Source: Bacteroidia bacterium (lineage in GTDB: Bacteria; Bacteroidota; Bacteroidia; Bacteroidales; Azobacteroidaceae). From it: a stretch of DNA of 34,568 bases. The notes under the pieces are model-generated. The model had not been told where the DNA came from. It ran no database searches and saw nothing but the letters and a program-made list of their open reading frames with translations. This document shows, in pieces, positions 28,854-34,568 of the stretch (position 1 is its first letter; each line of letters begins with the position of its first letter). The stretch lies in the NCBI GenBank assembly GCA_025996895.1, contig BNTW01000024.1:1-34568 (forward strand), read 5' to 3'. A program made the position numbers and the translations under genes.

Positions 28854-29354
28854 ATGAAAAAGATTACAAAGAAAACGTTTCTAACGTTCTTAGCCTTATT
28901 GCTTGCGGCAATGAGTGGGGGCTTGCAAGCCCAAGTGCAAACAACCTCTTTGAAGGTTACTTATGTGTCAGGTAACGAAACCGTTACCGATGAACTGGTT
29001 TTTGACGGAGCGGAGATTATCATTCTCAACAACACCGTCACCATAACGTCTGATATCGCTGAATCGAACAAAAGCTATGCGTTCGATAATATCCGTACCC
29101 TGGCTTTTGAAACAACCGAGGGATCAGGTATTAAGGCAGTGAAACTTCCTTCGCTTAAAGCGTACAAGGATGGTAATGTATTGCGTATCAACGCATCGGA
29201 AGCTATCGGGCAATTTACCGTTTATTCCATTACCGGAGATGCCGTTTATAACGGATATGCCGATAATACGAATACGGAAATCAACATTGCCTATTTGCCT
29301 CACGGAGTGTATGTGTTGCAAGCCGGAGCATCTCATGTGAAATTTGTTAAGTAA
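28854..29354 (+). CDS. Small secreted protein with T9SS type A sorting domain
   Basis: This 166-residue protein has a signal peptide ending LQAQ (residue ~27), a beta-rich central part (TTSLKVTYVSGNETV, then ELVFDGAEIIILNN and NKSYAFDNIRTLAFET), and a C-terminal domain typical of T9SS cargo: AIGQFTVYSITGDAVYNG, then INIAYLPHGVYVLQAG ending in HVKFVK. Such domains route proteins through the type IX secretion system and are cleaved or lipid-anchored at the surface. Without any recognisable catalytic domain it may be a small surface binder. Its residues 27-86 recur at the start of the gene at 33934. Confidence 0.78.
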   Translation: MKKITKKTFLTFLALLLAAMSGGLQAQVQTTSLKVTYVSGNETVTDELVFDGAEIIILNNTVTITSDIAESNKSYAFDNIRTLAFETTEGSGIKAVKLPSLKAYKDGNVLRINASEAIGQFTVYSITGDAVYNGYADNTNTEINIAYLPHGVYVLQAGASHVKFVK

Positions 29355-29385
29355 CCGAATGTTAAATCTAAAAAAAAAATTACAA

Positions 29386-30312
29386 ATGAAAAAGATTTTT
29401 ACTATCGCATGCGTTGCGATGTTGTTTATGACGGCAAACCTGTTTGGACAGGAAGGAAATCGTTCTTTGCAAATCGGAAGCGTTAATGTGGCGCTCGACA
29501 AAGACGTAACTTATACGATTACCCACGACAATGCATCCACAGAGTTCTCCGTCCTGCGCGATGGAACTGAAGTCGCCGATTCTCCTTTTGACGAATCGGA
29601 TGTTATATCGGTAATAAATTCCGGTCGATACCCCGACAGGACTGTCAACCAAATGTCATTTTGGTCGGCGCAACAAGGAGAATGGACGCAGGTAATGGGA
29701 GACGAAAAGGCTTGGATTTTCTGGAACGATGCTCCCGCCGACCCCAATTTTATCAAATCAGAGGTGGAATATACAAAAGTCGATGGAACAACGGCAACAT
29801 TGGATGTGTATAAAACAGCTGTTTTTACGGAACTTCCCGAAGCCGAACAGAAAATGTTATCCCACAGATACCGTTCGGTCTATTTGATTGAAGAAACCGG
29901 TGAACTCTATTACGGCGAATGGAAACAATGGACTTTCCCCAAAATATCGTTGTTTTTAGTAGGCTACATGATGCCCGGCGGATTTGACCCGGCAGCGGGA
30001 CAGGAATTGTATTTTGACGAGGAAAACCCTTGGGTATATACCTTTACTTATAATATGGCAGCGTGGTCTTCTTTCAGATATCTTAACCAAAGAAGTTTTA
30101 GTGGATGGAATGTCCGTCCTGCAGCCGGTGGAATACCGGTGGATTGGGTAATGGATGGAACTACCCGGAAAGTTCGGACGTTTGATATCGGTCTCCAGGA
30201 CGGTTTAGGTTTACCTTCAGATGATAACAACTTCTTTACCGGTGAAGGTGGAAACTATAAGGTTACTTTGGATTTGAATGAACTGACTATAACCTACGAA
30301 AAATTAGATTAA
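29386..30312 (+). CDS. Secreted protein with SusE/F-like module; paralogue of the neighbour lipoprotein
   Basis: The start at 29386 (MKKIFTIACVAMLFMTANLF, cut near Gly21-Gln22) is preferred over 29344, which overlaps the previous gene. The 308-residue product has a short N-terminal segment (about 27-73, SLQIGSVNVALDKDVTYTIT) and then a module homologous to the C-terminal part of the protein at 27443: YRSVYLIEETGELYYGEWKQ, ISLFLVGYMMPGGFDP, SFRYLNQRSFSGWNVRP and LDLNELTITYEKLD. There is no lipobox and no T9SS tail, so its final location is uncertain. The N-terminal segment recurs in the gene at 33934. It is the last gene before the terminator at 30334-30364. Confidence 0.75.
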   Translation: MKKIFTIACVAMLFMTANLFGQEGNRSLQIGSVNVALDKDVTYTITHDNASTEFSVLRDGTEVADSPFDESDVISVINSGRYPDRTVNQMSFWSAQQGEWTQVMGDEKAWIFWNDAPADPNFIKSEVEYTKVDGTTATLDVYKTAVFTELPEAEQKMLSHRYRSVYLIEETGELYYGEWKQWTFPKISLFLVGYMMPGGFDPAAGQELYFDEENPWVYTFTYNMAAWSSFRYLNQRSFSGWNVRPAAGGIPVDWVMDGTTRKVRTFDIGLQDGLGLPSDDNNFFTGEGGNYKVTLDLNELTITYEKLD

Positions 30313-30333
30313 TACTACAATTAGAAAAGATGC

Positions 30334-30364
30334 GAGGCTGTCCTCTTTTCGGATGGACAGCCTC
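30334..30364 (+). terminator. Terminator closing the susCD operon
   Basis: A perfect 10-bp stem, GAGGCTGTCC and GGACAGCCTC, with an 11-base loop is followed by a T-rich tail (tctcgttcttt). It lies 20 bases after the last gene of the locus and should end the long transcript that includes susCD. Confidence 0.75.
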
Positions 30365-30371
30365 TCTCGTT

Positions 30372-30395
30372 CTTTGACATATTGTTTACACGCTT
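30372..30395. repeat. Left copy of an inverted repeat flanking the ATPase/nuclease gene
   Basis: CTTTGA, one extra base, then ATATTGTTTACACGCTT (30379-30395). The 17-base core appears as a perfect reverse complement at 32313-32329, and CTTTGA is likewise mirrored at 32330-32335. Confidence 0.7.
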
Positions 30396-30400
30396 AATAA

Positions 30401-30432
30401 ATTGAGAGTTGAGAATTGAGAATTGAGAATTA
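30401..30432. repeat. Short tandem TTGAGAATT repeat
   Basis: Three to four units of TTGAGAATT/TTGAGAGTT lie in the leader of the ATPase/nuclease gene. This is the same family as at 24099-24120, directly after the susC stop. Confidence 0.55.
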
Positions 30433-30464
30433 GTTCTGCATTCTCCATTCTCCATTAAATTGTT

Positions 30465-30472
30465 TATCTTTG
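30465..30472 (+). promoter_or_regulatory. -7 box of the ATPase/nuclease gene
   Basis: TATCTTTG matches TAnnTTTG exactly and lies 19 bases before the ATG at 30492, implying a very short leader. No TTTG is present at the usual -33 spacing, where the sequence is the ATTCTCC repeat. Confidence 0.5.
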
Positions 30473-30491
30473 TATTCTAATTTCACAAAAG

Positions 30492-32225
30492 ATGGAAGCT
30501 GCGAAGTATAAACGTTTGCCTTACGGCAGTAGCAATTATAAGAGCATAAGAACTCAAAACTATGCCTACGTGGATAAAACCATGTATATTGAGATGTTAG
30601 AAAACGAAAATAATCCGAATCAGTTTTTCATACGTCCGCGCAAGTTCGGTAAAAGTTTGTTTTTTATGACTTTATCCTGTTATTATGACATGAATGAGGC
30701 GGAAAATTTTGACCAACTGTTCGGCGACTTGTACATCGGCAAACATCCGACACCCGAAAGGAATTCGTATGCAATTTTGCAATTCGATTTCTCAGGTATG
30801 GATACTTCAAGTGAAAAGGGATTTGTAGATTCTTTTTCGAGTAATGTACAGAATGTTGTTCGTGATTTTTTTCGCATGTATGAGCCTGTTTTTCCGGAGG
30901 CGGATAAATACGTTAATCAGATTGACGACGAAAAGCCTGGCATTAAAGCATTAGACATGGTTTTTTATGCAGCCAAGCAGCAGAATGTGAAACTCTATTT
31001 CATCATTGACGAATACGACCACTTCGCCAACGACCTGATAGCGATGGGCAATCGTTATGGGAAGGATTTTTACAAAGCGATGATAGCTGCCAACGGTTTG
31101 GTACGCGATTTCTACGAGCGGATAAAAGCCTCCACCAAATCCATTCCAAGCCGTACTTTCATTACCGGTATCTCGCCGGTAATGCTCGACGACCTCACCA
31201 GCGGCTACAACATTGCCGAAATTCTTACACTGAACCCAAAGTATAACGAAATGATGGGTTTCACACAGGAAGAAGTCGAATGGTTGATGCGGGAAACGGG
31301 AGTGGATGCAAGTCTTATCAATGTGGACATGGAAGCCTGTTATGATGGCTATTTGTTCAATATAGACGGAAAACAAAGGGTATATAATCCGGCCATGATG
31401 CTCTATTTTTTCAATCAGATAATACAATTCAAGAAACCACCTATCGACCTCGTGGATTTGAATCTGAAAACGGATTACGGACGGTTAAAAAAACTCGTAC
31501 AAAACGAGAGCAATCGAGAATTGCTTCTCCAGATCGTGAAGGACGGCGAGATAGTCGCCGAAATATTGCGAAAATTTTCTATCGACATGTTGAACGACAA
31601 CAGTTATTTTGTATCTCTGTTGTTCTACATGGGATTGCTCACGATTAAAGAGCCGGTAATGAACAAAGTACGCTTAGTCATTCCCAATTATTCCATCAAA
31701 ACCTTGTATTGGGAATACCTGATACAATTGATGCGGGAAACCTCGCCGGATATGACCATTCAATCCATGCAGCTTGACGAAGCCATCACAGTGCTGGCGA
31801 TGGAAGGCAACGCGGAACGGTTTATTGACTATGTTTCACAAAACGCATTCAGTAAACTGTCCGACTACGACCTGCAACGCTTCGACGAGAAGTATATTAA
31901 ACTGATGTTGCTGGCTTACCTGTTCATGAGCAAGATTTATGTCCCGATGAGCGAATACGAAGCCGTACCGGGCAGAGCGGACATCTATTTGCAACGCAAT
32001 CCTCTCCTGCCGCAAGTAAAATACGAATGGGTATTCGAGTTGAAATACTGCAAAGCAGGCGCCAAAGAATCTGAAATAGCGGCAAAACGCGACGAAGGCT
32101 TGAAGCAGATAAAACAATACCTCGCATCCGACCGTCTAAAAGGACATACCGACCTGAAAGCAGCCGTCATCGTATTCACCGGCAAAAACAAATACGAAAT
32201 AACAGAAATTTGCCTTGAACCCTGA
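30492..32225 (+). CDS. AAA-ATPase-like / PD-(D/E)XK nuclease-superfamily protein
   Basis: The 577-residue protein has the N-terminal AAA-ATPase-like domain found in many Bacteroidales copies (PF09820 type): MEAAKYKRLPYGSSNYKSIR, the YVDKT motif, a variant P-loop RPRKFGKS (48-55) and the Walker B-like IIDEYD (171-176). The C-terminal DUF1703/PD-(D/E)XK domain (about 420-577) keeps the catalytic pattern GRADIYL followed by WVFELKYCK, then an Ala-Lys-rich helix and a QIKQYL segment. The family is highly multicopy in gut Bacteroidales; its function is unproven and is usually guessed as DNA processing or defence. Inverted repeats flank the gene and it has its own promoter box and terminator, so it looks like an independent unit inserted between locus genes. 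Confidence 0.9.
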   Translation: MEAAKYKRLPYGSSNYKSIRTQNYAYVDKTMYIEMLENENNPNQFFIRPRKFGKSLFFMTLSCYYDMNEAENFDQLFGDLYIGKHPTPERNSYAILQFDFSGMDTSSEKGFVDSFSSNVQNVVRDFFRMYEPVFPEADKYVNQIDDEKPGIKALDMVFYAAKQQNVKLYFIIDEYDHFANDLIAMGNRYGKDFYKAMIAANGLVRDFYERIKASTKSIPSRTFITGISPVMLDDLTSGYNIAEILTLNPKYNEMMGFTQEEVEWLMRETGVDASLINVDMEACYDGYLFNIDGKQRVYNPAMMLYFFNQIIQFKKPPIDLVDLNLKTDYGRLKKLVQNESNRELLLQIVKDGEIVAEILRKFSIDMLNDNSYFVSLLFYMGLLTIKEPVMNKVRLVIPNYSIKTLYWEYLIQLMRETSPDMTIQSMQLDEAITVLAMEGNAERFIDYVSQNAFSKLSDYDLQRFDEKYIKLMLLAYLFMSKIYVPMSEYEAVPGRADIYLQRNPLLPQVKYEWVFELKYCKAGAKESEIAAKRDEGLKQIKQYLASDRLKGHTDLKAAVIVFTGKNKYEITEICLEP

Positions 32226-32230
32226 TTTAT

Positions 32231-32281
32231 ACAAGATTCTCAAAATTATAGTTACCCCAATTATAATCTTGAGAATCTTGT
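32231..32281. repeat. Hairpin downstream of the ATPase/nuclease gene
   Basis: The arms ACAAGATTCTCAA and TTGAGAATCTTGT (13 bp, perfect) continue, after one mismatch, as ATTATA/TATAAT around a short loop. AATCTTGT is repeated again just after, and a mirrored ATCAAGATTC follows at about 32295. There is no T-tract, so it may stabilise the RNA 3-prime end rather than terminate. Confidence 0.65.
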
Positions 32282-32309
32282 AAATCTTGTAAAAATCAAG
32301 ATTCAGACG

Positions 32310-32351
32310 AAAAAGCGTGTAAACAATATTCAAAGTTTACACGCTTTTTTT
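32310..32351 (+). terminator. Strong intrinsic terminator; also holds the right inverted-repeat copy
   Basis: A perfect 15-bp stem (AAAAAGCGTGTAAAC / GTTTACACGCTTTTT) with a 10-base loop ends in a run of seven T. On the minus strand the A-run would also serve as a tail, so it may be bidirectional. Its left arm with part of the loop (32313-32329) is the mirror of 30379-30395. Confidence 0.8.
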
Positions 32352-32379
32352 GTGTGTAAAAAACGGAGTTTTATGTGTG
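32349..32379 (+). promoter_or_regulatory. Possible promoter of the barrel-like lipoprotein gene
   Basis: TTTG (32349-32352), 19 bases, then TATGTGTG (32372-32379), one base off TAnnTTTG. The spacing is right and the gene starts about 19 bases downstream, so independent transcription after the terminator is plausible. Confidence 0.4.
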
Positions 32380-32397
32380 TTTTTATATTAATAAACA

Positions 32398-33906
32398 ATG
32401 AACAGGAAAATTTTAATATCAATATTGGTATCTTTTTTACCGGTAGTCTTTGGCTGCGGAACGAATAAGATCGAAAAAAACAAGATTGCAGGCAATCAAA
32501 TCATTCGCATAGAGGAAGATACTACCTCGCTTCTGCGCAATCCTTGCATGGGTTGGACACTTTATAAGGAATCGTTCCACGATCAATCCATGTCGGAGGA
32601 TGCGGACAAATATTGGGCAAAGAATGATGAGGCGGCAAAAAAAGCTACGATCTTCTTAATACGCGCTCCTTGGGCGTTTATGGAACCGGAAGAAGGCAGA
32701 TATGCCTGGATTTACAATGAAAATTATAAAAAACTCGTTAAGGGAGCATTAGACAGAGGATTAAGACTCAATATCCGTGTGTTCTCCGATGGCTACGACT
32801 GCTATATGCAGGCAACGCCCAACTACGTAAGAGAGGCGGGTTGCGAAGGCTATTTTATTCCCAATGGATTGGTAGTATCGTATTTCAAAGATCCCAATCG
32901 GTGGACCCCATACCCTGACGACCCTGTCTTCAAAGAAAAAATCACTCAATTTGTACAGGCGCTTGCTCGCGAATATGACAACCCCGATATCGTCGATTAT
33001 GTAGATGCCTTTAACATCGGGAAAGGCGGCGGCGAAGGCTGGGGTATTACGTGGAAAAACCCAAGCCAACAAAACCGCGAAAGCGTGATGGAATGGTACA
33101 CCGACCTCTATGCCGCCAATTTCAAGAAAGTGATTCCCGTGATGTGCTTTGACCAGGACTACGGATACGCTACCGAAAAACGCATTGTTTTCGACCGCAA
33201 AGGCTTCGGGGCAAGGCGCGACGGTCTGGGTAGCGGTCATTTCAACCCGGCACAAAAAGGGTATGCCAACGAGATGTATGGCAAACTGCCTCTTTTCGGC
33301 GAAGGCTTTGCCTGGCCCGGATACGACCCGAATCCTCCCACCGCCACAGATGCCTACATCAAAACCTGGCGCGACTGTTACGAAAACACTTTTGAGCATG
33401 CTTTTCAGAACCACTTCAATTCGATGGATTTGAGGGATACAAGAACCAATGACTGGCTTTCTGTCGCTCCCGATTTGGTAGAGAAATTCATTCGCAAAGG
33501 CGGCTACAGGTTTTATCCATCCGAAATTACGCTTCCATCGGAACTGACCTCCGGTCAAAATTTCACCATAAAGCACAATTGGAAAAATACCGGCAACGGC
33601 TATCTTCCTAACAATCTTCCCAATTGGAATTACAAATACCAAACCGCTTTCGCCTTACTCAACGAAAAAGGAGAAGTTGTAAAACACTGGATAGACACTC
33701 AAGCCGAACCCTCCCAATGGCTCAGAGGGTATGATTATCCGTATCAATTGACGGTCTCCACCGATGGAATAGCAAAGGGAAATTATCAATGGGCGGTTGC
33801 CGTTGTGGATAAAACGAAAAACAATACGCCTGGTATTAAGTTAGCAATAAAGGACAAACCGGTCGTGAACGGATGGACGGTGTTGACTCAAGTAAAAGTA
33901 AAATAG
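32398..33906 (+). CDS. Lipoprotein, DUF4832-like, candidate glycoside hydrolase
   Basis: The 502-residue protein has a lipoprotein signal (LVSFLPVVFGC, Cys20). From about residue 39 comes a TIM-barrel-like domain beginning SLLRNPCMGWTLY, with the strand-like segments TIFLIRAPWAFMEPEEGRY, LRLNIRVFSD, YVDAFNIGKGGGEGWG and KLPLFGEGFAWPG. A C-terminal beta-sandwich (about 375-502, from RFYPSEITLPSELTSGQNFT) is typical of DUF4832. The acidic residues Glu in GEGWG and GEGFA sit where retaining glycosidases place catalytic residues, but this is only positional reasoning. A surface hydrolase acting on the glycan bound by the upstream SusCD pair is the leading hypothesis; no activity is established from sequence. 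Confidence 0.65.
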   Translation: MNRKILISILVSFLPVVFGCGTNKIEKNKIAGNQIIRIEEDTTSLLRNPCMGWTLYKESFHDQSMSEDADKYWAKNDEAAKKATIFLIRAPWAFMEPEEGRYAWIYNENYKKLVKGALDRGLRLNIRVFSDGYDCYMQATPNYVREAGCEGYFIPNGLVVSYFKDPNRWTPYPDDPVFKEKITQFVQALAREYDNPDIVDYVDAFNIGKGGGEGWGITWKNPSQQNRESVMEWYTDLYAANFKKVIPVMCFDQDYGYATEKRIVFDRKGFGARRDGLGSGHFNPAQKGYANEMYGKLPLFGEGFAWPGYDPNPPTATDAYIKTWRDCYENTFEHAFQNHFNSMDLRDTRTNDWLSVAPDLVEKFIRKGGYRFYPSEITLPSELTSGQNFTIKHNWKNTGNGYLPNNLPNWNYKYQTAFALLNEKGEVVKHWIDTQAEPSQWLRGYDYPYQLTVSTDGIAKGNYQWAVAVVDKTKNNTPGIKLAIKDKPVVNGWTVLTQVKVK

Positions 33907-33933
33907 GTTCTTAAATAATTTAAATTGATTCTC

Positions 33934-34568
33934 ATGAAAAAGATTTTTCTAACATTATTAATGCTGTTGCTTATTGTCATAGCATCGGCACAAGCCCAAC
34001 TGCGAACCACCTCTTTGAAGGTTGTTTATATGTCAAATGGCGAAGAATTTACGGATGAACTGCTTTTTGATGGAGCGAAAATCTCGATTCTCAACAATGA
34101 AGTATCCATAGAATCTTCCTTAATTGGCGGAACAAACAAAAGCTATTGGCTTGACAATATTCGCAGATTTGCTTTTGAGTCGAAACCGTTCGGACCGGAA
34201 AAACGTTACTTGCAAGTAGGAACCAATAGTGCAATTACACTCGATGTAGATATTCCTTACAAAATTACTCACGACCAAACGGCAAAAACCTTTGCTATCC
34301 GGCGCGAGGGAACGGCTGTCAGCGGTTCGCCTTTTTCCGAATCGAATATCCTTTCGCTATCGGTCTATTCTCCCGAACAAACCCTCTCTTTGGAAGAAGA
34401 TGTCACCTCGCTCCTGCGCAATCCTTGCATGGGATGGACCTTGTATAAGGATGCCTTTATTAATCAGACGATGTCGGAGAGTGCGGCAAGCTTCTGGACA
34501 AAGAATGATGCAATGGCAAAAAAAGCCTCCATTTTTTACATACGCGCTCCGTGGGCGTATTTCGAGCC
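33934..34568 (+). CDS. Mosaic secreted protein, C-terminus off the right edge
   Basis: An open frame from the ATG at 33934 runs to the edge (211 residues). A signal peptide (MKKIFLTLLMLLLIVIASAQ) is followed by three segments, each matching a different neighbour. Residues 21-86 match the small T9SS-tailed protein at 28854 (TTSLKVVYMSNGEEFTDELL, and NKSYWLDNIRRFAFES). Residues 92-136 match the N-terminal segment of the protein at 29386 (LQVGTNSAITLDVDIPYKIT, and EGTAVSGSPFSES). Residues 153-211 match the start of the barrel domain at 32398 (EEDVTSLLRNPCMGWTLYKD, and KKASIFYIRAPWAYFEP). It is therefore probably a second DUF4832-like glycosidase-type protein, secreted rather than lipidated at its N-terminus. 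Even the leader (gttcttaaataa to tctcATGAAAAAGATT) resembles that of 28854. Confidence 0.8.
   Translation, partial: MKKIFLTLLMLLLIVIASAQAQLRTTSLKVVYMSNGEEFTDELLFDGAKISILNNEVSIESSLIGGTNKSYWLDNIRRFAFESKPFGPEKRYLQVGTNSAITLDVDIPYKITHDQTAKTFAIRREGTAVSGSPFSESNILSLSVYSPEQTLSLEEDVTSLLRNPCMGWTLYKDAFINQTMSESAASFWTKNDAMAKKASIFYIRAPWAYFE

Noticed and set aside
30401..30432. Regular short repeats as a CRISPR array
   Set aside because: The units are about 9 bases, adjacent, degenerate and without spacers; no cas gene is nearby.

Overview
The window looks like a chromosomal segment of a Bacteroidales bacterium (Bacteroidetes). The evidence is a SusC/SusD pair, an ECF sigma/FecR anti-sigma pair, a type IX secretion (T9SS) style C-terminal sorting domain, a single long LptF/G-type permease, and promoters of the Bacteroidetes form TTTG-N19/20-TAnnTTTG. 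Genus cannot be fixed from the sequence. A T9SS-type tail together with fucose genes would suit the Porphyromonadaceae/Dysgonomonadaceae/Paludibacter side of the order, but that is inference.

Layout. (1) 1-5335, minus: the N-terminal 1,778 residues of a giant secreted or surface protein built of beta-sandwich repeats. Its C-terminus lies off the left edge, and its start appears to fuse a small secreted/membrane protein to a second signal peptide across a 20-bp palindrome. (2) 5336-5741: non-coding, with GC-rich hairpins and degenerate short repeats. (3) 5742-9157, minus: L-fucose operon fucI - mutarotase - fucP. (4) 9241-11920, minus: lptF/G-type permease overlapping ribBA, with a very good promoter at 11949-11980. 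(5) 12106-15509, plus: a non-SusC TonB-dependent receptor followed by class I mannose-6-phosphate isomerase. (6) 15514-17361, minus: MsbA-like ABC exporter with a very good promoter. (7) 17362-18849: a 176-nt palindromic element, an unrecognised acidic 187-aa protein and a short possible gene remnant. (8) 18850-30312, plus: a polysaccharide-utilisation-type locus: ECF sigma, FecR anti-sigma, STN-containing SusC, SusD, two SusE/F-position surface lipoproteins, a small T9SS-tailed protein and a secreted protein sharing a C-terminal module with one of the lipoproteins, closed by a strong terminator. (9) 30492-32225: AAA-ATPase-like/PD-(D/E)XK protein flanked by a perfect 17-bp inverted repeat. 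(10) 32398-end: a lipoprotein resembling a glycoside-hydrolase barrel, then the beginning of a gene that is a mosaic of three of its neighbours.

How it works together. Region 8 fits a trans-envelope signalling circuit: SusC with its extra N-terminal STN domain senses the imported glycan and signals to FecR, which frees the ECF sigma to transcribe the susCD operon. SusD and the lipoproteins would capture glycan at the cell surface, and the barrel-like lipoprotein is a candidate hydrolase. The separate fucI/mutarotase/fucP operon takes up and isomerises L-fucose, a sugar common on host and plant glycans; no fuculokinase or aldolase is present here.

The most interesting structures are the mosaic gene at the right edge, the palindrome-bridged fusion at the start of the giant protein, the inverted-repeat-flanked nuclease-like gene, and the 176-nt palindrome. 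I found no rRNA, tRNA, CRISPR array, transposase or integrase.
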